From Methylobacterium sp. WL1 (GTDB taxonomy: Bacteria; Pseudomonadota; Alphaproteobacteria; Rhizobiales; Beijerinckiaceae), in assembly GCF_008000895.1 (NCBI RefSeq), contig NZ_CP042823.1:4858501-4922500 (forward strand): 64,000 nucleotides of DNA, read 5' to 3'. Position 1 is the stretch's first letter, and each line of letters starts with the position of its first letter. The notes under the pieces were generated by a model. The model made no database searches. It was not told where the DNA came from and saw only the letters and a program-made list of their open reading frames with translations. Both the position numbers and the translations under genes were made by a program. This document shows positions 27,682 to 37,763 of this stretch, piece by piece.

Positions 27682-29723
27682 TCAGCGTACCGGGACGGCC
27701 AGCTCGTCCCGCACGCCGATGCCGGCTTCCGGCCCCACGCCATCGATCGCCCGCAACTCGCCCGGCCGCAGGGTCCCGCTCAGGAGATCGACCTGGCTCA
27801 CGAGGCGGGCGAGCGACTGCCCCCGGTCGAGGACCGGCCGCTCGGGCAGCGGCCGGTCCTCACCGAGCGCCGCCAAGGTGGCGGCGATCCAGGCCCGCCA
27901 GGCCTCCGCCTCGGGGCGCCGGCCTCGGGCGCGTGGCGCAGCACCGACAGCCGGGCGCTGATCCGGCGCAGGGTCGCGTCCGCCACCATGGCGGCCTCCA
28001 CCTCCGGGTGGCTCCCCGCCCGGGGCTGTTGCAGGGCCCGCGACAGGGCGGCTTCCAGGTCGTTGAGGGCGAGGCCGGCCGTGCGGGCCCGGGCCAGCAC
28101 GACGGCATCGCGCGCCTCGCCGGGGACGGCGAGCAGCACCGCCTCGGCGAAGCCGGCATGGGCCTTGAGCGCCCGCCGCAACTCCTGTCGGACCTGGTCC
28201 GGCTCCCAGATCGGCCAGAGCAGGAGACAGCTCGCCACCGCGATCAGCCCGCCCAGCACGGTGAAGCCGGCGCGCATGCCGACGATCTCCCAGGAGCTGT
28301 GGCCGGGCTCCAGCAACTCGACCAGCAGCACCACCAGCGGGGTCAGACAGGTGACGAAGAAGCCGTAGGAGATCTGGCGCGCGGCGAACCCGACGACGCT
28401 GAGCACGAGGATCAGCCCGGCCTCCACCAGCGGGGTCGTGGCGTAGTAGGCCAGCACCGCGCCCGCGAGGCCGCCCAGCACGGTGCCGCCGATCCGCTCC
28501 AGTGCCCGCTGCCATGTCGCGGCGTAGAACGGCTGCATGGTCAGCACCACGGTCATCACCAGCCAATGCGTGAACGCGCCGGCATAGGTCAGGGTCGCGG
28601 CCAGCGCAGGCGCCGCGACCGCGGTGGCCCGCAGGGCGTGCCGGAGGTTCGGCGAGGCCGGGGTGAAGTTCTGCCGCAGCGGCTCCCAATAGCGGGTCCA
28701 GCGGTCGAGGCTGCGGCCGTCCGTGAGGGTGCCGCCGGGCCGATAGCCCTCCGGGGTCGAGAGCTTGGCGCCCATGCGGACGCGCCCGACGATCCGGTCG
28801 GCCAGCCGCGCCAGGGTCGGATCCTCCGACAGGTCCTCGGCCGCCCGGGCGATGGAGCGCTCCAGCCGGGCGAGATCGAGGCTGGCATCGTCGCGGATCG
28901 CCCGGGCGATGGTGACCAGGAGCGGGCGCAGGCGCCGCAGGAAGGTCTTGGCCAGGGTCCGGCGGCGGGCATCGGGCCGGCTGTCGATCAGCTCCGAAAC
29001 GGCGATCAGGGCGGAAAAAATCTGCTCGGCGCTCTCAAGGCGCAGGAGCGCCTGGGCGGTGCGCTCGGAGACGCGCTCCCGGGATCGGGCGAGGTCGAGG
29101 ATCATGGTGCGGGCGGCCTCGATGCTCGCGCGCACGCCCCGCCGGTGGCCGCGCGCATGCCCGTCGAACGCGTCCGCGTCGGGAGCGGGCAGGGCGACGA
29201 GCCGCTCGAGGTCGCCGCAGAGCCGCGCCAGGCCGTGCCAGACCTCGGCCACCGCCCGGTGCGCCGGCCGGTACGGGTGCAGGCGCCAGATCACCAGGGC
29301 GAGCAGCGTCGCCCAGAGCCCGCCGGCCGCGAACATCAGCGCCACGATCCCGGCCTGCTCCAGGGTCAGCGGCCGGTCGAGCGCGATGCACAGCACCACC
29401 ACCAGCACGTTCCCGGCCGATTGCGCCTGCACGCTCCAGACCCGGACGTAGGAGCACGCGAAGATCAGCGCACAGGAGACCGGCACCACCACCAGCAGCC
29501 CCAGGGGCTGCAGCAGGCCGAGGCCCGCCCAGAGCAGGCCGCCGAGCAGCGAGAACGCGGTCAGCACGCGCAGGCGCACCCGCATCGGGCCGCCATTGTC
29601 GCAGAAGCACGCGAGGTTGGCGGCCAGCGCCATGGTCAGCAGCGGCGGCCATTGCACCCAGATGTTGATCAGGATCACGACGCCGAACGCGAAGGCCGCA
29701 CGCACGCCTTCGACCAGCCGCAC
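27682..29723 (-). CDS. FUSC-family inner-membrane protein, one frameshift
   Basis: A protein of about 680 residues with two groups of membrane helices separated by a long cytoplasmic helical domain. Segment one includes WVQWPPLLTMALAANLACF; the second includes THWLVMTVVLTMQPFYAATW and ERIGGTVLGGLAGAVLAYY, the FUSC (fusaric acid resistance/aromatic carboxylate efflux) pattern. The start is GTG 29723. The frame breaks near 27915-27925 within a GC run; adding one base joins EAG and RPEAEAWRAWIAATLAAL and extends to the stop at 27682. An efflux role for aromatic acids is family knowledge only; no membrane-fusion partner lies beside it. Confidence 0.8.
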
Positions 29724-30108
29724 GTTGCGCAGGTCCAGGCCCGTGGGCAGGCGCCGCAGATCCGCCCCGGGCCGGCCGAGGCTGCCCGGCCCTCAGCCCG
29801 GCGGCGCGGCGCCGGCCTGGGCCCCTTTCGGCGCCGGGTTGGGCGCCGGGTTGGGCGACGATGCGGGGGGACTCGGGGGCGACAAGCTCGGACTCCTGTG
29901 CGGGCGCTCCTGCGGGCGCTGGGCCCCGGCATGAACCGCGCCCCGACCTGTCCGGATCCACCCGGGCCGCAACCCTGCCTTGCCGCGCCGGGGCGACGGA
30001 ACGCGCTCGCTGCCACGCCGACCGGCTGCCCCATCGGGGCGCCCCGGACCGGCCGCAGACGCTTGACCCTCGGCCAAGCCCGTGGCTTCTGGGCCTGCTG
30101 GCACCCCA
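29724..30108. other. 385-bp intergenic region before tRNA-Arg
   Basis: No gene is supported. A 12-bp sequence (GGCGCCGGGTTG) occurs twice in tandem near 29830-29853. The promoters for the FUSC gene (minus) and the tRNA (plus) must lie here. Confidence 0.4.
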
Positions 30109-30185
30109 GACTCCGTAGCTCAGCTGGATAGAGCAGCCGCCTTCTAAGCGGCAGGTCGTTGGTTCGAGCCCAACCGGGGTCGCCA
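30109..30185 (+). tRNA. tRNA-Arg (anticodon TCT)
   Basis: A complete 77-base cloverleaf. The acceptor stem GACTCCG pairs with CGGGGTC (one U-G pair), followed by discriminator G and encoded CCA. The D-loop contains AGCTCAGCTGGATAGAGC. The anticodon arm GCCGC-CTTCTAA-GCGGC has TCT at positions 34-36. The T arm has GGTTCGAGCCC. It decodes AGA/AGG. It stands at the border between G+C-rich core DNA and a lower-G+C segment. Confidence 0.96.
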
Positions 30186-30479
30186 GCAATTCACCCGCCC
30201 AGTCAATGACTTGGCGGGTTTTTCTTGGCCTGTATACGGCATTCTAAGCGCGCAACACGCCGCAACACCGATCGTTAATTTACAATGGCTTACGACGCGA
30301 GCCGAGGCGCTTGCGGGTGCTCCACGCAACACGGCTGCAACACGAAAGGCGGGTCTGTAAGCCTCTACGAGCGGCGGGCCGCATGTCCCAAGCCTGAGCG
30401 TTATGCCTTGCAGCCGCCGTCATCACCGCTAGCTGGCGGAGCGACCGGCACAGTCCGGTGGCCGAAGCCGGAGAGTCCA
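30186..30479. other. region downstream of tRNA-Arg, no gene seen
   Basis: Apart from the terminator at 30194-30223, it holds several GCAACAC repeats and no supported gene. No copy of the tRNA 3' end and no integrase gene is seen. Confidence 0.4.
30194..30223 (+). terminator. rho-independent terminator of tRNA-Arg
   Basis: The stem CCCGCC (30194-30199) with GGCGGG (30213-30218) is extended by AGTCA/TGACT around one unpaired base and followed by TTTTTC. A strong intrinsic terminator nine bases after the tRNA CCA. Confidence 0.9.
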
Positions 30480-30866
30480 ATGCGTGTTCTGATGGTTGGC
30501 TATGAACCTGACTCGGTCGATTTCTCGGACCCAGCTCTCCCGCACGGACTAAATGCCGAGAAGATCCACCATGGGATCGAGGTGGCGCTTAAGGATATGC
30601 GCGACCGCGGCTGGGCGGCTGAGCAGTGCTTCATACAACCGGACGATCAAGCCGGCCCGATCCTGCGGCAGATGCTCACTTCCGGCTCCTACGACTGCCT
30701 CGTGATCGGCGCTGGCGTGCGTTCCTGGCCGCGGCACCTGGCGGTATTCGAAGTCCTTATCAACGTAGCTCGGGAGGCTGCGCCGACAGTTCCGATCGCC
30801 TTCAACACGCGGCCTGAGGATAGCGGTAATGCCGTCGAGCGGGTGTGCAGCAGGCATCGGATCTGA
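30480..30866 (+). CDS. hypothetical protein
   Basis: A 128-residue protein starting MRVLMVGYEPDSVDFSDPAL at ATG 30480. It has alternating hydrophobic strands and helices (VLMVGYEP, DCLVIGAGVRSWP, HLAVFEVLINVAREAAPTVP, IAFNT), suggesting a small Rossmann-like or receiver-like fold with a final RPEDSGNAVERVC. No signal peptide. I do not recognise the family. It is alone on its strand after the tRNA. Confidence 0.65.
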   Translation: MRVLMVGYEPDSVDFSDPALPHGLNAEKIHHGIEVALKDMRDRGWAAEQCFIQPDDQAGPILRQMLTSGSYDCLVIGAGVRSWPRHLAVFEVLINVAREAAPTVPIAFNTRPEDSGNAVERVCSRHRI

Positions 30867-31057
30867 CCGTACGCCGCGACCCAAACTTCACCGCCGCCCG
30901 ACCGGCACGACAGTGTCAAAAAACGCGAAGGTTATAGCCATCATAACAACGGACCTCAGGATCAAAAGGGATCTGCTGGATCTTCTCTGACGCTTGGCGG
31001 ACTATGCTGGAGCACGACGGCTCGCTGAGACGAGTCCGCGCGTTTGGAGGAACTTCG

Positions 31058-31717
31058 ATGGGCGTGCTTAAAACCGGCCAGACCGTGGCGCTGGCTGTCG
31101 TCGCGGCCTCAGGCGGCTGGCTGTTTGCCCAGACTTCCTGGGGATCATCCGACCACCCACCGCGGTTCCCGCAGCTAACCCTCGAGCAGCTTACGCCTGC
31201 TCAGCGTCCGGTTGGCGAACAGATTATGAAGGTCTCGAGCGTCGGACTTGCCGGCCCGTACAACCCGATGATCCGAAGCCCCGAGATGGCTCAGCGGATG
31301 TACGACCTGCTCGACTACCTGCGCTGGCACACCTCCGTGCCGACGCGATTGAATGAGTTCGCGATCCTGATCCAGGGCCGCCTCTGGCGCTCGCAGGTCG
31401 AGTGGTACGCCCATTACCCGCTGGCGATCAAAGCGGGACTCTCCGAGCAGGTGGCGGCGGATCTTAAAGCTAACAAGCGGCCGGAGGGCATGAAGCCCGA
31501 CGAGGCGGCCGTTTACGACTTCTGCATGGAGCTTTCCACGCAGCATGCAGTCTCGGACGAGACCTTTGATCGTGCCAAGGAAGTGCTGGGTGAGCAGGGC
31601 GTAGTGGACCTGACGACACTCACCGGCACCTACGTGACGGTGGCCATGCTGCTGAGTATGGCCGAGGAAGGCGTGCCGCCGGGCAAGGAACCCCCGTTCA
31701 AGCCGGGCGAACGGTAG
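31058..31717 (+). CDS. exported carboxymuconolactone decarboxylase-family protein
   Basis: A 219-residue protein. ATG 31058 follows a strong GGAGGAA. The N-terminus (LKTGQTVALAVVAASGGWLFA) is a signal peptide or anchor, which is unusual for this family. The body shows the all-helical AhpD/CMD pattern: LTPAQRPVGEQIMK, PSRLNEFAIL-like TRLNEFAILIQGRLWRSQVE and WYAHYPLAIKAGLSEQVAAD. No Cys pair (C-x-x-C) is present, so peroxidase activity like AhpD is not expected. The substrate is unknown. Confidence 0.8.
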   Translation: MGVLKTGQTVALAVVAASGGWLFAQTSWGSSDHPPRFPQLTLEQLTPAQRPVGEQIMKVSSVGLAGPYNPMIRSPEMAQRMYDLLDYLRWHTSVPTRLNEFAILIQGRLWRSQVEWYAHYPLAIKAGLSEQVAADLKANKRPEGMKPDEAAVYDFCMELSTQHAVSDETFDRAKEVLGEQGVVDLTTLTGTYVTVAMLLSMAEEGVPPGKEPPFKPGER

Positions 31718-31948
31718 GGCGAGCGACAAGCGGTCTTGGCAGATTGTTGTCGGGACCCGCTGGATCCCCGGCGCGGCGGACATCCGCCCGCGCACGCCTT
31801 AACGCCTGTCAAAACGCCCGCTCCATGGCCGAACGCCAGGTTTGCTCGCACGTCTGCCACGGCGGCGGGGCGACATCGTTCCAGGATCGACGCTCAGCGC
31901 GGTTGATGGCTCCCGGATCCCAGCCTGAGCAGACGAGGATACAATCCG

Positions 31949-32935
31949 CTATCGGGCCTTCCGCGTGCTCAGGGCGACGCCAAGCAAAACGGCGGCGCCG
32001 ACACCGGCCCAAACGAGCCCGGCACTCATCGTCCCCGCCGACGGTACACCCTTGCGTGCCCGCCAGCCGCCGTCAGCGCTCGTTCCTTGTGGGATCGGCT
32101 CCCGCAGTGCCCCATGGGTCCGTGATCCTGGATCGGCCCGGTCCAATGCGAGGCGGAATCCTGCGCCCATCACACGCTCGGTCAGCGAGGGCGCAAGCGC
32201 GTAGCCGGCTTGGGCGAGGCGGGCCGGCCAGCCGACCGCCATCTCGTGTCGGGGATGTCGAACCAAGCGCAGGTAGGCCTCGGCCACATCCTCGGGCGCG
32301 TAGTAGACGTGGCCTGGATTGAGCGTCTTGCCCGTGACGTTGGCCCCGTGCTCCAGACCGGGTGTATCGACGATTGCTGGGAACACGCCACAGACGTGGA
32401 TGTGCTTATGCCGGGCAAGTTCCTGGCGAAGGCTGGCCGAGAAGCCGCGCAAGCCGAACTTGCTTGCGGTGTACGCTGCCGCGAACGGCGTCGGGGCCCA
32501 GCCGCCCATCGAGACCGTGTTGATCAGCGTGCCGTGCCTCTGGCGCAGGAAGTGTGGCAGCACGGCATAGGCACCGTGAATCGCACCCATTAGGTTGATC
32601 TCGATCGTTTGTCTGTGCAGGTCGAGCGGAGCGTCGAGGAGCGGCCCGAATACCCCCGCACCTGCATTGTTGATCCAGACATCGATGCCACCGAACGCCC
32701 TCGCCGCGCCTTCCGCCAGCGCGAAGACAGCGTCGGTGTCGGTCACGTCGGTTGGGATCGCGATCGCCGCGCCACCACCGTCCCGGATCTCGCGTACGAC
32801 ATCGTCGAGAACATCGGCACGACGGGCAGCGAGAACGACGCGGGCACCCCTGGCAGCAAAGGCATAAGCCGCGGCACGGCCGATGCCGCTCGACGCGCCG
32901 GTGATCACGACCGTAGATCCGCGCACTTGCGCCAT
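31949..32935 (-). CDS. SDR-family oxidoreductase with C-terminal membrane anchor
   Basis: A 328-residue short-chain dehydrogenase/reductase. The NAD(P)-binding motif is VVITGASSGIGRAAAY, followed by IDVWINNAGAGVFG, an active-site Ser in INTVSMGGW and the catalytic Tyr-x-x-x-Lys in AAYTASKFGLRG. The extra ~70 residues after the catalytic core end in a membrane segment (GLVWAGVGAAVLLGVALS) and a basic tail, so it is probably anchored to the inner membrane. Start at ATG 32935 (MAQVRGSTVVITGASSGIG). The substrate is unknown. Confidence 0.88.
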   Translation of the reverse strand: MAQVRGSTVVITGASSGIGRAAAYAFAARGARVVLAARRADVLDDVVREIRDGGGAAIAIPTDVTDTDAVFALAEGAARAFGGIDVWINNAGAGVFGPLLDAPLDLHRQTIEINLMGAIHGAYAVLPHFLRQRHGTLINTVSMGGWAPTPFAAAYTASKFGLRGFSASLRQELARHKHIHVCGVFPAIVDTPGLEHGANVTGKTLNPGHVYYAPEDVAEAYLRLVRHPRHEMAVGWPARLAQAGYALAPSLTERVMGAGFRLALDRADPGSRTHGALREPIPQGTSADGGWRARKGVPSAGTMSAGLVWAGVGAAVLLGVALSTRKAR

Positions 32936-33180
32936 GTCTTGCCCTCCCGCTCGTCGATCTCGATCAACGAACCAGAGCAGGATTGTCGTGTTCCTGCGGC
33001 AGAGAGACCGCGGGTCGTCAGGTGTAGCGGATAACCTGGTGAACTCGCGAGCGGGGCAACGCGTCGCCATTGTGCCTTCATCAGGCTTGGCCGATCTTCT
33101 CGTAGTCGCTGCCCGTCTGCGCCGAGATTTCGAGCCAGTAGCGGTTTGAAGCGTCAGCGAACGGTGCCTGGACGTATCCC

Positions 33181-35382
33181 ATGACTGAGAGAGGGCGACC
33201 GCGGCAGTTTGAACGCGGTCAGCCCGTCGAGGCGCTGGCAGGCACCATCGAGCGCGTCACCTTCCACAGCCCCGAGACCGGCTTCTGCGTGCTCAAGGTC
33301 CAGGCTCGGGGCAAGCGCGATCTCGTCCCGGTGATCGGGCATGCCCCCGCCATCGCGGCTGGCGAGTGGATCACCGCCACCGGCATCTGGCACACGGATC
33401 GCCAGCACGGCGTGCAGTTCAAGGCTGACACCCTCAAGGTCACGCCGCCCACCGGGGTGGAGGGCATCGAGAAGTACCTCGCCTCCGGCCACATGCGTGG
33501 CATCGGTCCGGCCATGGCCAAGCGCATCGTCGCGGCGTTCGGCGAGGGCACGTTTGAGATCATCGAGGCCGAGCCGCAGCGGCTGCCTGAGGTCGCCGGC
33601 ATCGGCCCGAAGCGCGCCGCTCGCATCATCGCCGGCTGGGCCGAGCAGAAGGCGGTGCGCGAGATCATGCTGTTCCTGCACGCTCACGGCGTCGGAACGG
33701 CGCGGGCGGTGCGGATCTTCAAGACCTACGGCCACGACGCCATCGTGGTCATGACCGAGGATCCCTATCGGCTGGCCAAGGACATCCGCGGCATCGGCTT
33801 CAAGACCGCCGACGCCATCGCGATGAAGCTCGGGCTGACCCCGGAGGCGCCGCAGCGGCTGCGCGCGGGCATCTCGTTTGCCCTGCAGACGGCGACCGAC
33901 GGCGGACACTGTGCCCTACCGGTTGCGGAACTGATCAAGCTCGCGGGCGAGCTGCTCGGCGTCGAGGCGGCGCTGATCCGCTCGGCGCTGCTCGACGTGC
34001 TGGAGACCGGCGAGGTCGTGCAGGACATCCTCGGCGACAAGGCGTGCATCTTCCTGGCTGGGCTGCACGCCGCCGAGCGGATGATCGCCGAGCGGCTGCT
34101 CCGCCGAACGAAGGGCACACCGCCCTGGCCGGAGATCGACCTCGCCCGGGCTCAGCCCTGGGTCCAGGACAAGACCGGCAAGACGCTCTCGCCCTCGCAA
34201 GGGGAAGCCGTGCGGCGGGTGCTCGGCGCCAAGCTCGCGGTGATCACCGGCGGTCCGGGCGTGGGCAAGACCTCGACCCTCGACACGATCCTGCGGATCC
34301 TGCGGGCGAAGGGCGTGCAGGTGCTGCTTGCCGCCCCGACCGGCCGGGCGGCCAAGCGCATGACCGAGCAGACCGGGCTCGAGGCCAAGACGATCCACCG
34401 CCTGTTGGAGATCGACCCGAAGCACGGCGGTTTCTCGCGCAACGAGGACAACCCGCTCGCCTGCGACCTGCTGGTGATCGACGAGACCTCGATGGTCGAC
34501 GTGCCGCTGATGAACGCCCTGACCAAGGCGGTGCCGGAGCACGCGGCGCTGCTCCTCGTCGGCGATGTTGACCAGTTGCCCTCGGTCGGGCCCGGGCAGG
34601 TCTTGGCGGATATCATCGCCTCGGGAGCTATCCCGGTGGCGCGGCTGACCGAAGTGTTCCGGCAGGCGGCCGAGAGCCGGATCGTCGTGAATGCGCACCG
34701 GATCAACGCCGGCAAGATGCCCGAGCCAGCTGCTCGGGGCGCGGACAGCGACTTCCACCTGATCGAGATCGACGAGCCCGAGCCGGCGGTGGAGACGCTG
34801 ATCGAGGTGGTGACCAGACGCATCCCGGCGCGCTTCGGCCTCGATCCGGTGCGCGACGTGCAAGTGCTCACCCCGATGCAGCGCGGCGTGCTCGGCGCGC
34901 GCAACCTCAACCACGAACTCCAGGCGGTGCTGAACCCGAACCCCGCCATCTCGGTGGAGCGGTTCGGCTGGCGCTTCTCACCCGGCGACCGGGTGATGGA
35001 GAGCCAGAACGACTACGACCGGGAGGTGTTCAACGGCGATCTCGGAACCGTCGCCCGCATCGACGAGGACGAGGGCGCGGTGATCGTCGATTTCGACGGG
35101 CGCGAGGTGGTCTACCCGTACGGCGAACTCGACACGCTGGTGCCGGCCTACGCCACGACCATCCACAAGTCGCAGGGCTCGGAGTACCCGGCGGTGGTGA
35201 TCCCGCTGGCCATGCAGCACTGGACGATGCTGGCGCGGAACCTCCTGTACACGGGCGTGACGCGCGGCAAGCGGTTGGTCGTGCTCCTCGGGCAGCGCAA
35301 GGCGCTGGGCATCGCGGTCCGCGGCGGCAACACACGGCCGCGGTGGACCAAACTGCGCCAGTGGCTAGCGCGTGAAGCTTGA
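33181..35382 (+). CDS. recD2: ATP-dependent RecD-like DNA helicase (RecD2)
   Basis: A 733-residue SF1B 5'-3' helicase. The N-terminal OB-like part (ERVTFHSPETGFCVLKVQAR) and helix-hairpin-helix segments (SGHMRGIGPAMAKRIVAAFG) mark RecD2 rather than the RecBCD subunit. Walker A is ITGGPGVGKTSTLDT near residue 356, Walker B is LLVIDETSMVD near 430, and motif VI is TTIHKSQGSEYPAVV with LLYTGVTRGKRLVVLLG. RecD2 acts in stress and replication-fork repair. It lies in the less G+C-rich segment after tRNA-Arg. Confidence 0.93.
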   Translation: MTERGRPRQFERGQPVEALAGTIERVTFHSPETGFCVLKVQARGKRDLVPVIGHAPAIAAGEWITATGIWHTDRQHGVQFKADTLKVTPPTGVEGIEKYLASGHMRGIGPAMAKRIVAAFGEGTFEIIEAEPQRLPEVAGIGPKRAARIIAGWAEQKAVREIMLFLHAHGVGTARAVRIFKTYGHDAIVVMTEDPYRLAKDIRGIGFKTADAIAMKLGLTPEAPQRLRAGISFALQTATDGGHCALPVAELIKLAGELLGVEAALIRSALLDVLETGEVVQDILGDKACIFLAGLHAAERMIAERLLRRTKGTPPWPEIDLARAQPWVQDKTGKTLSPSQGEAVRRVLGAKLAVITGGPGVGKTSTLDTILRILRAKGVQVLLAAPTGRAAKRMTEQTGLEAKTIHRLLEIDPKHGGFSRNEDNPLACDLLVIDETSMVDVPLMNALTKAVPEHAALLLVGDVDQLPSVGPGQVLADIIASGAIPVARLTEVFRQAAESRIVVNAHRINAGKMPEPAARGADSDFHLIEIDEPEPAVETLIEVVTRRIPARFGLDPVRDVQVLTPMQRGVLGARNLNHELQAVLNPNPAISVERFGWRFSPGDRVMESQNDYDREVFNGDLGTVARIDEDEGAVIVDFDGREVVYPYGELDTLVPAYATTIHKSQGSEYPAVVIPLAMQHWTMLARNLLYTGVTRGKRLVVLLGQRKALGIAVRGGNTRPRWTKLRQWLAREA

Positions 35383-35652
35383 TGTTCGTGGGGACTGAGG
35401 CGAGAGGTTTGGAAGAGACAATCGTCCCGAAGCAAGGGTGCCATAGAAGCGGACAGAGTCCCTGCCGACGCAATGTGGACGCGTAATAGCAAGCTGCGGA
35501 ATAACTGCCCAATCCGTCCAATTTCATGCTACAAAACTACAAAGATTTGTTAAAATATGCAATCGATCGTCTGCTTTTAATATAATAAAACAACTAGATT
35601 TGCTGTTTTAATCGCCGATGCAACAAAAATGAGCAGCGCATTAAGTGGAAGA
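35383..35652. other. AT-rich intergenic region
   Basis: About 270 bases between recD2 and a convergent LysR gene. The part at ~35535-35640 is markedly AT-rich (runs such as TTTTAATATAATAAAA), unlike all sequence to the left. It holds TGCAATCGATCGTCTG at 35558-35573, echoed at 45779-45794. No gene seen. Confidence 0.5.
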
Positions 35653-36537
35653 TCAGTTATCTAAGTCGCTGCGGACCAGTTTAAGGAAGGACAGGGCGGC
35701 GGCTGATAGCGGGCGCCCAGGGCTTCCCAGTACAGTGACCGAGAACGTCACAGTCGGCTGCAATCTCCGCACGACAACCTGTCCCTTTAGGGCCCTCACA
35801 GTGACAGCCTCCGCTACAGCGAAGCCGAGGCCAGCGGCGACCATGGCACAGGCGGCTGCCGCGTTCTGCGTCTCCGCGACAAGGCGAGGCACGACACCGT
35901 TGACAGTGAAGAGTTCGTCAACCTGATCGCGAAGGCGGTACTGCCGACCGAGTGAGATGTAGGGTTCGTCATGCAGCTCAGAAAGCGGAATCGCCTTGTT
36001 CCGCGTGAGGCGATGCCCGGGTGGCAGGACAACAAGTCCAGGCAGGTCGATCGGTGGTGCTGCGACGAGGGCGCTTCGGCCGACCGGCAGGGCAAACCCG
36101 AGGTCGGCATTGCCGGCCTGCACCAGATCATGGACCTCACGCGAACTCGCCACCACGAGCGATATCCGCACCGGCTGCACCTCCCGGGCGAACTTCGCTA
36201 GCAGCCGCGGAATAAGCGACAGACCCATCAGTGGCATGGCTGCGACGCGCAACTCTCCGCTTCCGACCCCCCGCATATCGTCGATGGTGCGATCCAGGTG
36301 GTCGGCGGCCGCAAACAAGGTCGCGACGTCACTTTCCAGCTTCACGGCTTCCGGCGTCGGCTGAAGATGGCGGCGCGAGCGATCGAAGAGCGGCAATCCG
36401 GTCTCGTCCTCCAGGCCGCGCAGCAGCTTCGTGACGGCCGGCTGTGAGAGGAACATCCGCTGCGCCGCACGGCTGACCGAGCCGCTCTGCATGACTGCAC
36501 GGAATGCTTCTAGCTGGCGAAGCCGGCTCGGGGTCAT
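35653..36537 (-). CDS. LysR-family transcriptional regulator
   Basis: A 294-residue regulator. The N-terminal winged helix is RLRQLEAFRAVMQSGSVSRA with RMFLSQPAVTKLLRGLEDET, then the periplasmic-binding-like effector domain (LRVAAMPLMGLSLIPRLLAK). It is divergent from the transport and oxidation operon starting at 36723. By position it should control that operon in response to its substrate. No clean palindrome is obvious in the 185-base space between them. Confidence 0.9.
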   Translation of the reverse strand: MTPSRLRQLEAFRAVMQSGSVSRAAQRMFLSQPAVTKLLRGLEDETGLPLFDRSRRHLQPTPEAVKLESDVATLFAAADHLDRTIDDMRGVGSGELRVAAMPLMGLSLIPRLLAKFAREVQPVRISLVVASSREVHDLVQAGNADLGFALPVGRSALVAAPPIDLPGLVVLPPGHRLTRNKAIPLSELHDEPYISLGRQYRLRDQVDELFTVNGVVPRLVAETQNAAAACAMVAAGLGFAVAEAVTVRALKGQVVVRRLQPTVTFSVTVLGSPGRPLSAAALSFLKLVRSDLDN

Positions 36538-36722
36538 CCAAAATCCTGCAACTCGCTACTGAAAGGAATGAAACGACAAAAATTATGAATTTGCGTCCCT
36601 CGTCAAGAGATCGCACGCTGTGAAGCATTCGGGGCTGGAAATTCGCGGAGATGCTCAGGCCGGAAGCGACGTGCTCGTTTTATGCCCATGAATAGCTTTC
36701 CGATTGCTCACGGAGGCAAGCA

Positions 36723-37763
36723 ATGTTGCGGTCGACACTAGGTCTCTTTACTGCGACGGCCACCGTGCTCAGCATGGCGGCCTCCTCGGCCGTGGCCGAA
36801 CAGCGCCTGACCGTTGCCGGCTACGGTGGCAGCTATGAGCAGGTCATGCGCTCCAGCGTGATCCCGACTTTCGAACGTGAGAACAATGTCCGGATCGACT
36901 ACCTGACCGGCAACTCGTCCGACAATCTCGCCCGCATGCAGGCGCAGCGCGGCAATCAGACCATCGGCGTCGCCGTGCTGGACGACGGTCCGATGGTCCA
37001 GGCGGCCGGGCTCGGCCTCTGCCGCCCGTTGCCGGAGACCACCCGGGACGCCGTGTACCCGATCGCCCGCCTTGCGAGCGATCAGGCCGTCGGCACCGGC
37101 TTCGGCTTCACCGGCATCGCCTACAACAAGGATGTCTTCGCGCAGAAGAACCTACCGGTCCCAACGTCTTGGATGGACCTCGCCCGGCCTGAATACCGGC
37201 AGCACATCGCCATCCCGGGCATCGACAATACGTACGGCGTCCACACCCTGGCGATGGTCTCGCGCATCAACGGCGGCAGCGATTCCGACATTGCGCCGGG
37301 CCTCAAAGTGCTGCGCCAGCAGATCAACCCGAACGTCCTCGCCTACGAGAGCAGCCCGGGCAAGATGAGCGAGATGTTCCAGTCCGGCGAGATCTGGCTC
37401 GCAGTCTGGGGCTCCTCGCGGGTCGCAGCGATGCAGCAGGCGGGTTTCCCCCTGGCCATCGTGCGGCCGAAGGAGGGATCCGTGGTCCTGATGACCGCAG
37501 GATGCGCCGTCACCGGCAGCCCGGAGCCCGCCCTGGCCGACAAGTTCCTGGCCTATATGATCTCGCCGGCCGTGCAACTGGCCTTTGCCACCCAGTACGG
37601 CGCCGGACCGACCAACCCGGCCACCAAACTGCCCCCCGAGGTCGCCAACCGGGTGATCTACGGTGAGGATCAGGTGAAGAGCCTCATCGGGCTCGATTGG
37701 GATGTGGTGAACCGCAACCGCGCTGACTGGACCCGCCGCTGGCAGCGCGAGGTCGAGCGCTGA
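36723..37763 (+). CDS. extracellular solute-binding protein, polyamine/opine type
   Basis: A 346-residue periplasmic binding protein of the PotD/PotF class (SBP_bac_8-like). The signal peptide is FTATATVLSMAASSAVAEQ. The body begins LTVAGYGGSYEQVMRSSVIP and has GTGFGFTGIAYNKDVFAQKN and IWLAVWGSSRVAAM. ATG 36723 follows GGAGG. It overlaps the ATPase gene by one base (TGATG). Together with the next three genes it forms an importer for a small amine, opine or similar compound. First gene of the operon. Confidence 0.92.
   Translation: MLRSTLGLFTATATVLSMAASSAVAEQRLTVAGYGGSYEQVMRSSVIPTFERENNVRIDYLTGNSSDNLARMQAQRGNQTIGVAVLDDGPMVQAAGLGLCRPLPETTRDAVYPIARLASDQAVGTGFGFTGIAYNKDVFAQKNLPVPTSWMDLARPEYRQHIAIPGIDNTYGVHTLAMVSRINGGSDSDIAPGLKVLRQQINPNVLAYESSPGKMSEMFQSGEIWLAVWGSSRVAAMQQAGFPLAIVRPKEGSVVLMTAGCAVTGSPEPALADKFLAYMISPAVQLAFATQYGAGPTNPATKLPPEVANRVIYGEDQVKSLIGLDWDVVNRNRADWTRRWQREVER

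Noticed and set aside
30144..30332. Minus-strand frame over the tRNA
   Set aside because: Overlaps tRNA-Arg and its terminator; such frames are common false predictions opposite tRNAs.
30109..30480. attL-type duplication of the tRNA 3' end
   Set aside because: No second copy of the tRNA-Arg 3' sequence was seen in the window.
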